From Peptococcaceae bacterium (GTDB lineage: Bacteria; Bacillota; Desulfitobacteriia; Desulfitobacteriales; Syntrophobotulaceae): DNA of 49,368 bases. Below the pieces are notes generated by a model. It saw nothing but the letters and a program-made list of their open reading frames with translations, was not told the DNA's origin and ran no database searches. The first letter of the stretch is position 1, and every line of letters begins with the position of its first letter. The translations under genes and the position numbers were made by a program. Below, piece by piece: positions 41,601 through 48,046 of this stretch. The DNA is taken from positions 1 through 49,368 of the forward strand of contig WRJI01000009.1 in assembly GCA_009778595.1 (NCBI GenBank). Direction: 5' to 3'.

Positions 41601-44015
41601 GGTTTGGGTTTCGGCGCCGAGGGGGGTGATGGTTTTGATGGGTCTGCCGGCGTTGTCCCATTGGGTTTGGGTTTTGTTGTTTTGGGGGTCTGTGGTGTTT
41701 TGGAGTCGGTTTTCGGTGTCGTAGTCGTAGGTCCAGGTGTTGTTGTTTTTGTCGGTGTATTGTGTGATGTTGCCGTTGGCGTCGTAGGCGTAGCGGATGC
41801 TGTTGCCGAGGGCGTCGGTGATGCTGGTGACTCGGTCCATGGCGTCGTAGCTGTAGGTGGTGGTGTTGCCTTTGGCGTCGGTGACGGTTTGGAGCCGGTT
41901 CATGATGTCGTAGCTGTACCCGGTTGTGTGGCCGTAGGGGGCGTTGATTTCTTTGAGGTCGTCTTCGGCGGTGTATCCCAGGGTGGTGGTGTTGCCGTTT
42001 TTGTCTTTGACGCTTGTGATCCGGCCTCGGCTGTCGTAAGTGAGGTGGCTGGTTTGCCCTTTGGCGTCGGTGCTGGTGACCATGTGGCCGCGGTTGTCAT
42101 AGCCGTAGGTTTTTTTCTGGTTTGTTCTGTCGGTGACGGCGATGGGTTGCCGTTGGTCGTTGTAGGTGTATTTTTCGGCGTACCCGGCGCCGTTTTTGTG
42201 TTCTGTGATTTTGCCGTTTTTGTCTAGGGTGTAGAGGTCTTTTTCTCCTAGGGCGTTGGTGGTGGCGGTGTGCTTGCCGCCCGGCGTAAGGGTGTAGGTT
42301 GTTTTGTAGCCTCGGGGGTTGGTTTCGGTGATGAGGCGGTTTTGTTTGTCGTAGGTGTAGATGGTTTTTTGGGCCAGGGGGTCGGTTTCGGTGAGGATGC
42401 ATCCTGCCGGGTTGTATGTGTAGCTCGTGATGTGGCCTAGGCTGTTTTGGCTGGTGATGAGGTTGTTGTTGGCATCATAGGTGTAGCCGGTGATGCTGCC
42501 TTTGGCGTCGGTGGTTTGGGTGCAGTTGCCTTTGGCGTCGTAGGCGTAGCGGTTGATGGTGCCGTCCCGGCGTTTGTGTTCGGTGGGTTGGTTGTTGCTG
42601 TTGTATTCGTATGTGTCTGTGGTTGCGTCGGCGTACCGGACGGTTCGGATGTTGCCTTGGGTGTCGTATTCGTAGCCGGTGTTGTTGCCCCGGCCGTCTG
42701 TGTATGTTTTCATCCGGCCGTTTTCGTAGGCATAGGTTTTTGTGCCGATGTTGTCTTGTTTGCTTAGGAGTCTGGATTGGTTATCGTAACGGTAGGTTGT
42801 GGTGGTGGCGTCCGGATAGGTGACGATGTTGGTTCGGGTGGCGGTGTTGTAGGTTAGGCTTGAGGTTCCTTGGTTGACGAGATATTGTTGGGTGACACGG
42901 CCTTCGTTGTCATAGGTTTGTTCCATATAGAAGGTGGCTTTGAAGTCGTATAGCTGGATCAGCCGGTTGTTCTGGTTGTAGCGATATTGGAATTTGTCTT
43001 TGTCGATGTTGGTGTATATGATGTCGTTGCCGGTGTACGCGTAGGTGACTTTGCGGGCTGTGGAGTCGGTGACGCTTGTGATCTTGCCGGCTGTATAGGC
43101 TAGGGTCAGGGTTCCGCTGCGGTTGCTGATTGTTTTTAGGGTGTTGTCGGGGTTATAGGTGAGGACCGTCTTGTCGCCGTTTAGGGGTGTGATGCTTACC
43201 AGGCGGTTGGCTGCGTTGAATTGATACTGGGTTTTATCTCGGTAGGTGGCCAGATAGCCGGCGGCGGTTTTGGTTAGGGTGAAGTCGGCGCTTGGGGATT
43301 TGTCATAGCTGCCGTCTGCTTGTTTGGGGAAGGCGATGTTTTGGTATCCCGGGGTGACGAGGATGGTGCTTGTGGGTTTCTCCACAATTTGGTAGTCAAA
43401 GTTGTGGCTCCAGCCGTAGCCCAGGACGCCGTCTTTGGGTTGTTTGTCGTCGGTTTCGGATAAGGAGGAATAGATGCGGGTGAATGCCAGTTCTGATGCT
43501 CCATAGAGCGCAATGTCTGTGCTCTCAGAGGAAAAGGCTCCGGTGATGGCGTCTACACCTATGAGATCGCCTATTTCATCTGAAAATGGATTATTATAGT
43601 AGGGATTAAAGCTCGATACGTGCGGCGGGAAGAGGTCGGGATCCAGGGGATCATCTCCGTCGTCGTCGTCATCGTCGTCGTCCCCGTCCAGGGGATCGTT
43701 GAGTGCTGTGATGCCCACCATCCCTTCGATGGGTTCGTCATCCGGGGTTATGTCTTCTTCCTGTGTGGGCTCGTTTCCATCCGGGAGCTGGTCGCCGTTG
43801 ATTTCCGGGGGTTGTGTGTCGGTTGAATCTAGGTTGCCTTCCAGGACGGGGGTCGGCATGGGTGGGGTGATATCTTCTGCGAAGAGGGGGCCTTGAGGCG
43901 CGCAGATACTAAAGAGCATCGCGAAGGCTAAGATTAGGCTGAGGGATTTTCTCCGGATTGCGTTCGGGGCTGAGTTCGGGGCTGAATTTGTGGTTGCTTT
44001 TGTGGTTGCTTTCAT
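38625..44015 (-). CDS. Giant secreted YD-repeat (RHS) protein, truncated at the core boundary
   Basis: About 1796 residues. It starts at ATG 44015 with AAGGAG nine bases upstream, then a signal peptide (about residues 22-50; LAFAMLFSICAPQGPLFA), a Pro/Glu/Asp-rich part including a seven-Asp run, a DUF6531-like segment (GAFSSESTDIALYG, YGWSHNFDY), and then dozens of YD repeats of about 20 residues (YDxxGNxxTxTDxxGNTTTY pattern). The end has QGSTDSITDSKG, YDPWGTP and ENGRELDLVTEYTTYAY, which is the RHS core, and AKARMY. At that point other RHS proteins continue into the variable toxin domain. Here 25 unrelated residues and a stop follow. The DNA is strongly repetitive from 39 to 43 kb. The product should form a hollow RHS shell on the cell surface but lacks a visible toxin part. 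Confidence 0.92.
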   Translation of the reverse strand: MKATTKATTNSAPNSAPNAIRRKSLSLILAFAMLFSICAPQGPLFAEDITPPMPTPVLEGNLDSTDTQPPEINGDQLPDGNEPTQEEDITPDDEPIEGMVGITALNDPLDGDDDDDDDDGDDPLDPDLFPPHVSSFNPYYNNPFSDEIGDLIGVDAITGAFSSESTDIALYGASELAFTRIYSSLSETDDKQPKDGVLGYGWSHNFDYQIVEKPTSTILVTPGYQNIAFPKQADGSYDKSPSADFTLTKTAAGYLATYRDKTQYQFNAANRLVSITPLNGDKTVLTYNPDNTLKTISNRSGTLTLAYTAGKITSVTDSTARKVTYAYTGNDIIYTNIDKDKFQYRYNQNNRLIQLYDFKATFYMEQTYDNEGRVTQQYLVNQGTSSLTYNTATRTNIVTYPDATTTTYRYDNQSRLLSKQDNIGTKTYAYENGRMKTYTDGRGNNTGYEYDTQGNIRTVRYADATTDTYEYNSNNQPTEHKRRDGTINRYAYDAKGNCTQTTDAKGSITGYTYDANNNLITSQNSLGHITSYTYNPAGCILTETDPLAQKTIYTYDKQNRLITETNPRGYKTTYTLTPGGKHTATTNALGEKDLYTLDKNGKITEHKNGAGYAEKYTYNDQRQPIAVTDRTNQKKTYGYDNRGHMVTSTDAKGQTSHLTYDSRGRITSVKDKNGNTTTLGYTAEDDLKEINAPYGHTTGYSYDIMNRLQTVTDAKGNTTTYSYDAMDRVTSITDALGNSIRYAYDANGNITQYTDKNNNTWTYDYDTENRLQNTTDPQNNKTQTQWDNAGRPIKTITPLGAETQTDYDKNGNITTVIDPMKNITKLEYDALDRLTKQTNPDATTILYKYDKAGNLISITDENKSVTAYTYDGNGNLLTIKDPMANLTTITYDANGRQETVKDAAGGITGKTYDPEGNQLTETNALNQITAYTYDAKNRLKTITDPLGNTTTLTYDPCNKIETIHNADGGIIQYSYNQLNKLTAITDAEGNTSTIQYDANSNITTETDPRGNSQNYAYDTHNRLTQTTDPLGNIRTQTYDADGRATIYTDARAGQTHTTYDKSNRIETITDALGHTTQYQYDKMDRITKITDAKGAHTTYTYTPIGQISTVKDDQGNISTYTYDKNGNLLTDKDPLAGITKYKYDKLNQPIEITDPLGKIQKITYDKQNRVTSVTDRNKKTTQYAYDPNGNLTATQDANGTVTAYAYNNMNQLTQVIQNRIDPQAGINEHQITTYSYDKQGRLTQTIDPQNNITTNQYDPNGNQIQTIDPDGILTKITYEARNLTETVTTYAPDQPPATPATPGTPGTPATTATYQYDQEGNLKQSDDWTGRNTFTYDLINQLTQTTDPNGQTTRYQYDPVGNQTEITYPDGSTVTKTYNSLTQLTQIQTNKETDTAAPQITNYTYTKTGQQATVKYPNGILEENTYDKNGQLLKIQESDTTLKVPKKQIKYEYKYDPEGNTISETKAKIGDQYAEKNTYSYDALNRLAGSTYSNPLYKVQFVYTYDTLGNLTQERKITSAYTQRVTNYSYNTLNQQTQKEEIERCTTSAAATKYTDNITHITTNSYDNRGNLIRTDRRECTDNIPTGAVETSQYQYDTLGNMTQGINAQNETSTYRTNSLGAVIGQTQQTATDGIDKTNTIDYTSPLLDKLTEQETGTTGTTNNNNNNKYTYIYGLDKTQVIINSPDPADKGRAYYYHHDKQGSTDSITDSKGAVRSSAGYDPWGTPAPMGCGTKSQPLTENGRELDLVTEYTTYAYDNVLQIHHAKARMYECLSCCLYIFAPSLYYCRRKENYHT
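38655..38683 (-). promoter_or_regulatory. Promoter of the amino acid importer operon, inside the YD-repeat reading frame
   Basis: On the minus strand TTTACA (38683-38678) and TATTAT (38660-38655) are 17 bases apart, each one base from consensus. It lies about 63 bases upstream of the binding-protein start and within the last 25 codons of the YD-repeat gene, which suggests that those codons were once intergenic. Confidence 0.75.
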
Positions 44016-44065
44016 GGTTTTGTACTCCTTTTGTTGTTGAATATTTGGGGTCGCTTTGGGTACTC

Positions 44066-44166
44066 GATTCTTTTTGTGACATTTTTGTGACATAACCTGA
44101 TTCTTATTTGTGACATTTTTGTGACAAAGCCTGATTATTGTTTGTGACATTTTTGTGACAAAGCTT
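44066..44166. repeat. Three 34-bp direct repeats with six TTTGTGACA boxes
   Basis: Three consecutive units of 33-34 bases each carry two TTTGTGACA boxes exactly 11 bases apart (44073, 44084; 44107, 44118; 44141, 44152); pairs recur every 34 bases. They lie between the promoter at 44213-44240 and the start of the YD-repeat gene at 44015, so they would be in its leader. Such helically phased direct repeats are typical of binding sites for OmpR-like regulators. Confidence 0.88.
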
Positions 44167-44212
44167 ATGCGTTTTTTCACAAAGTCTCTACATATCTTGA
44201 TAACTAATATAG

Positions 44213-44240
44213 ATTATATCGGAGAAATTGCGCGTGTCAA
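44213..44240 (-). promoter_or_regulatory. Consensus promoter of the YD-repeat gene
   Basis: On the minus strand TTGACA (44240-44235) and TATAAT (44218-44213) match consensus fully, with a 16-base spacer. Transcription would start near 44206 and give a leader of about 190 bases that contains the three 34-base repeats. Confidence 0.85.
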
Positions 44241-44427
44241 GCCGAATTCTGCCAGATTTCGCAATATTGTATATGTTTCTCCTTAGCGCTATATGTATGC
44301 TCTATTCTTCCTATTTTGATTCTTTCACCCAACCTTTTTTCTTCCAATTCTTGCGTTCCCGCCCGCAGCTCTGGGCGACGTCGTTTCTTGGCTTTGCGCC
44401 CTCAACGAAGCAAGACTTTCTTTTTCT

Positions 44428-44456
44428 GTGACTTAGAACAGCTGAAATGATAAAAT
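44428..44456 (+). promoter_or_regulatory. Probable promoter of the radical SAM remnant
   Basis: GTGACT (44428-44433) and TAAAAT (44451-44456) are 17 bases apart, 22 bases upstream of ATG 44478. The 11-base string ATGATAAAATG around the -10 also occurs at 1553-1563 before the ABC ATPase gene. Confidence 0.5.
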
Positions 44457-44477
44457 GGGAACAAAGGAGAGGCGAAA

Positions 44478-44834
44478 ATGAGATATGAAGGAAGCGTATA
44501 TAGACCCCCAAGCGAAGCCTGCAGCCTAATACTTCAAGTGACGATTGGGTGCGCGCACAACGATTGTACATTTTGCAGCATGTTTAAGGAGAAGAGATTT
44601 CGGGTCAGAGATATGCGTGAGGTTCTTGAGGACTTAAAAACGGCCAGAGACTATTACACACACGTGGGACGAATTTTTTTGGCCGACGGCAACGCGCTGA
44701 TACTCAATAACGATAAGCTCATCGCCCTCTTGGATCATGTTGCTAACCTGTTTCCCGAATGTAATAGGGTATCTCTCTACGGCTCTCCCCAAGATGTATT
44801 GAGAAAAACGCCGGATGAACTGAAGGAGCTCTAA
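44478..44834 (+). pseudogene. Radical SAM protein, N-terminal remnant
   Basis: The 118 residues match the beginning of a clostridial radical SAM family: MRYEGSVYRPPSEA, then a Cys motif GCAHNDCTFC (C-x4-C-x2-C) for the iron-sulfur cluster, and YGSPQDVLRKTPDELKEL. Full-length relatives continue for roughly 170 more residues after this point, with the rest of the barrel. Here a TAA follows at once and the next 36 bases do not resume the family sequence in any frame, so the 3' part has been lost, not just interrupted. A good ribosome binding site (AAAGGAGAGG) and a promoter remain, so a short product may still be made. It cannot form a complete radical SAM barrel. Confidence 0.75.
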
Positions 44835-44870
44835 ATCGATAACAACGGCAATGGGCAAGTCTTTGTTATG

Positions 44871-47033
44871 TCAGAGAGTGACATTGATCGTGCATTTCGG
44901 AAGAGCTTTTTGAAGGTCTGCGATTTGTTCTCCGGTAAGTTTAGGGTTTTTGGCGATTGACAAAGTTCTTAGATTGGTTAGGGATTTGAGAGGTGTCAGG
45001 TCTGTGATGTCATTCCAATCCAATTCCAGGGTTTGCAGACCTGTGAGATTCTTGAGGGGGGACAGATCTGTAATACGATTGGCGTTCAGTTTCAGGACTT
45101 TGAGCCCTGTCAAGGAAGATACGACGGTTAGATCAGAGGTATGGGATTCGTTCAGGTTCAGAAGATAGAGTTTCTTCAGGGATTTGAGGAAGGCATAATT
45201 GTTAATTGTGTTTCCGGCTATGGTCAATTCTTCTAAGGTTGTTATGGATCCCAAAGGGCTGAAATCTGCTATCGTGGTTCCGTTGTATCCTAAGTCCAGA
45301 AACCTCAGCTCCGTAAGGGATTGAAGGGGGGCGACGTCTGTGACTTGGTTGTGTGATACACATAAGCTAAATGTTTTGGTCAATGTTCGGAGAGAGGATA
45401 TGTCAGTGATCTGGTTGCGGATCAGACTTAAGATTCTTACGTTTTGCGGAATGTCTCCGTTTTTAACCATGGCCGCGAGTTTGTCACTGGTGATGCCTTG
45501 AGAACGAAAGGTGAGGTCATCAGAAACGCCGGTTATTTTGGGTTTGTCTTGTTCCGGTTGCTGCGGATTTTGGTTGGGAGGTGTTCCCGATCCCGAGTCG
45601 GATCCCGGTTGGGATCCCGGTTCTGATCCCGGTTCGGATCCCGTTCCTGATTCCGGATCATCAGTTTCGGAATCGGTATCAGATTCCGGTGTGATTTCTT
45701 CGTCTCCGTTGGAGCCGAAAGAAGTCTCAAGATACGAAAGATAATCCGAATTGAGATCGGCGGAGTGTTCTGAACTTTGTAGCGCCAAGACAACAGCCAA
45801 AACTATCGACAGCGCCATAAATGCCGCCATCCCGATCCAAAGAGGGATTGGAACCGTTCTCTTTGAGCGACCAAGCTGACCCTGTTGGTTAACCGGTTCC
45901 GTCGTGGCTTCCGCCTGTTCGGTGATGACCGCTGGTTTGGCAGTTTCCCGGTCCGCGGTATCCCGGCCGACCATGATCACTTGTTTGGACGGCTGCTCTT
46001 GACGCGCAGGCGCGCGTGAATCCTTGACACCCGATAATCCAGTCTCAAGGGGATAGTGATCCATGAGTCGTGAACCTAAGCTATCAACATTCAGGTGTTC
46101 CAAGGCTTCTCTCATTTGTGTCGGGTTTTCAAACCGTTCCAAGCGATTGTAGGCACAGGCTTTTAAGACCAGCCTATTAAGCTCCGGGGTTATTTCTGTT
46201 AAGTTGGGAATGGGGACGCCGCTTATACGGCTCTTCAACGCAAAATCCCGGTCACCGGGCAAGATAGGCTGTGGGTATGCCGGAAGAAAGGGAGACCGGT
46301 TCCGGTTCAAAAGATTGTACATGACCAGCCCCAGGGAATAGATGTCTACATTTGCCCCGTAGGATTCATCTTTAAAGATTTCCGGGGCCATATAGCTGTT
46401 GGTGCCCTTTCGTGACATTTCTGATGTTGTCTTCTCTATTTGGCGGGCAATGCCAAAATCTCCTAATTTGAAGTCCCCGTAGGGAGATATAAAGATGTTA
46501 TCGGGTTTGATGTCCCGGTGGATGATGTTTTTTTGGGCGCAAAGTTCCAGGGCCCGGCACATATGAACACCAAGTTTGACAACTTCGTTTTCAGATAAGG
46601 GATTGTTGGTCACATAATCTGACAAGCTGTTGAGCAGTTCCATGCGGATCAGGATATCCCAACCCAGTTGGGAGGTGGGAGGGACCGACTTCTCGATGAT
46701 CTGGTAGTCCTCAATGCTGACAATGTGGCTGTTTCCACGGAACTGACAGATCAGATCGATCTCAGAAACGATTTCTTTGGCAAGATCAAGGAAAAACTTG
46801 CGCATGGATGCTTCGTCCATGCCTTCTCTTGCCATCAGATTGATTTCGCTCTCGTCCTGGGGAATGGATATGATTTTCACAGCTGAATAGTTGGAACGGC
46901 CATAGTCTTGCCGGTATGCTTTGTAGACCTTGCCGAAGGAGCCATGGCCAATTAATGACTCAATATACCAGGAGCCCCACAAGGGTTCGTATTTTGTAAT
47001 ACCTTCATTTTCAAGATGTTTTTCGTCAGACAT
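44871..47033 (-). CDS. Membrane Ser/Thr protein kinase with extracellular leucine-rich repeats
   Basis: A 720-residue protein with a kinase domain (about 20-310): Gly-rich loop GHGSFGKVY, Lys 53 in AVKII, HRDIKPDN with Asp 174, DFG (192-194), APE and the DIYSLGLVMYNLL helix. All catalytic residues are present. A linker leads to one membrane helix (397-418). Outside follow a Ser/Gly/Pro/Asp/Glu-rich spacer with GSEPGS-type repeats and, from about 532, seven or more internalin-like repeats of about 22 residues (LxxLxxLxLxxNxITDLxPL). I chose the second ATG (47033), nine bases after GGAGG; the ATG two codons upstream is only three bases from it. Most Bacillota kinases of this topology carry PASTA repeats; here LRRs replace them. 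Confidence 0.93.
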   Translation of the reverse strand: MSDEKHLENEGITKYEPLWGSWYIESLIGHGSFGKVYKAYRQDYGRSNYSAVKIISIPQDESEINLMAREGMDEASMRKFFLDLAKEIVSEIDLICQFRGNSHIVSIEDYQIIEKSVPPTSQLGWDILIRMELLNSLSDYVTNNPLSENEVVKLGVHMCRALELCAQKNIIHRDIKPDNIFISPYGDFKLGDFGIARQIEKTTSEMSRKGTNSYMAPEIFKDESYGANVDIYSLGLVMYNLLNRNRSPFLPAYPQPILPGDRDFALKSRISGVPIPNLTEITPELNRLVLKACAYNRLERFENPTQMREALEHLNVDSLGSRLMDHYPLETGLSGVKDSRAPARQEQPSKQVIMVGRDTADRETAKPAVITEQAEATTEPVNQQGQLGRSKRTVPIPLWIGMAAFMALSIVLAVVLALQSSEHSADLNSDYLSYLETSFGSNGDEEITPESDTDSETDDPESGTGSEPGSEPGSQPGSDSGSGTPPNQNPQQPEQDKPKITGVSDDLTFRSQGITSDKLAAMVKNGDIPQNVRILSLIRNQITDISSLRTLTKTFSLCVSHNQVTDVAPLQSLTELRFLDLGYNGTTIADFSPLGSITTLEELTIAGNTINNYAFLKSLKKLYLLNLNESHTSDLTVVSSLTGLKVLKLNANRITDLSPLKNLTGLQTLELDWNDITDLTPLKSLTNLRTLSIAKNPKLTGEQIADLQKALPKCTINVTL
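45600..45647. repeat. Four 12-bp tandem repeats in the kinase stalk
   Basis: Four units of 12 bases (45600, 45612, 45624, 45636) of the type GGATCCCGGTTG encode the GSEP/GSQP repeats of the extracellular spacer between membrane helix and leucine-rich repeats. Confidence 0.85.
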
Positions 47034-47353
47034 CGCCATTACCCTCCCAGGTGGAGTTAATTTTCACAGCATTTATTATGCCATTAATTATCGAAGGGCG
47101 CAATCATAGCGCGAAAGCCTTCGAAAGCCCTCATAGAGCATGTCCGGAGGTCGGTGGCAGGATAATGCGCTTTATAATCGCTAAGCGTCAATAAAAACAA
47201 GAAACTCCACATTCTGAATCCTGAATCCTGAATACTGAATACTTGCGGGCAAAGCCCGCCTTAGGTATTATATAAACGGAGAAGCAGTCCTTTCTTTTGA
47301 TAGAGTGATTCCCCAGGTGCATAGCCGTGTTTGCGGCAGAATGTGAGGTTGAC
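47034..47353. other. 320-base intergenic region with repeat copy B
   Basis: No gene is visible between the divergent kinase and nitroreductase genes. The kinase end has a ribosome binding site and AT-rich sequence. The centre (47179-47259) is the second copy of the dispersed repeat. A weak promoter-like pair for the nitroreductase, TTGCGG (47243-47248) and TATTAT (47266-47271) with a 17-base spacer, overlaps its hairpin. Confidence 0.6.
47179..47259. repeat. Dispersed repeat, copy B, with four CTGAAT[A/C] heptamers
   Basis: Nearly identical to 24413-24480 over both flanks, in the same orientation. It differs mainly in a tandem array of four heptamers (47214, 47221, 47228, 47235) where copy A has two. 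It ends in the same GCGGGC-AAA-GCCCGC hairpin (47245-47259). Confidence 0.85.
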
Positions 47354-48028
47354 ATGACAATTCAAGAAGCCATGAAGAGCAGGCACGCGGTGAGAAGTTA
47401 TCTGGACAAGGAAATCGAGCCTGAGATCCTTGCTGAACTCACAGCGGAAATCGCAGCGGTCAACGTCGACAGTGGTCTTAGCATCCAGCTGGTTACAAAT
47501 GAGCCCAAGGCCTTTTCAGGCTTTATGGCTCGCTATGGAAAATTCTCTGGTGTCAAAAACTACCTGGCTCTCATTGGCAGACAGGAGCCTGAGCTTCAAG
47601 GAAAAATAGGGTATTATGGTCAGAGGCTTGTTTTAAAAATCCAGCAACTGGGGCTAAACAGCTGCTGGGTGGCTGTTTCTTACAGTAAGGGTAAGTGCGG
47701 GGCTGTTCTCAACCAAGGGGAGAAACTGGTGTCCGTTGTTCCTCTCGGTTATGGAACCACTCAGGGTGTGCCTCATAAAAGCAAGACGATAGAAGATCTG
47801 TGCCATGTGGAGATTGACGGGGAAATGCCTGATTGGTTCCGCAAAGGTATGGAGGCAGTATTGTTGGCGCCTACGGCCTTTAATCAGCAGAAGTTTCTGT
47901 TTTCGCTTGGAAAAGATGGGGAAGTGCGGGCTGAGGCGACGGCTAAAGGGCAGGGGTATGCTCCGATTGATCTTGGGATTGCCAAATACCATTTTGAAAT
48001 AGGCGCGGGAAAGGTGTTATCGCCATAA
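47354..48028 (+). CDS. Nitroreductase-family protein
   Basis: A 224-residue flavin-dependent nitroreductase-like protein (putative TM nitroreductase subgroup). It opens with MTIQEAMKSRHAVRSYLDK, the typical FMN-phosphate-binding start with Arg residues, and has YYGQRLVLKIQQLGLNSCWVA in the centre and LAPTAFNQQKFLFSL, the second FMN-contact motif, near residue 180. Such enzymes reduce quinones, nitro compounds or flavins with NAD(P)H; the substrate is not predictable. ATG 47354 is preferred because a GAGG site lies upstream and it matches the family start; an in-frame codon at 47327 would add nine unrelated residues. It is a single gene. Confidence 0.9.
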   Translation: MTIQEAMKSRHAVRSYLDKEIEPEILAELTAEIAAVNVDSGLSIQLVTNEPKAFSGFMARYGKFSGVKNYLALIGRQEPELQGKIGYYGQRLVLKIQQLGLNSCWVAVSYSKGKCGAVLNQGEKLVSVVPLGYGTTQGVPHKSKTIEDLCHVEIDGEMPDWFRKGMEAVLLAPTAFNQQKFLFSLGKDGEVRAEATAKGQGYAPIDLGIAKYHFEIGAGKVLSP

Positions 48029-48046
48029 CGCTAAGCCAAAGCCGGA

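Noticed and set aside
44066-44166. Possible CRISPR array
   Set aside because: The whole 34-base unit repeats with no unique spacers, there are only three units, and no cas gene is present.
44016-44180. N-terminal extension of the YD-repeat protein
   Set aside because: It is the translation of the 34-bp repeats (repeated Cys-His-Lys and Ser-Gln-Lys patterns). The ATG at 44015 has a ribosome binding site and directly precedes the signal peptide.
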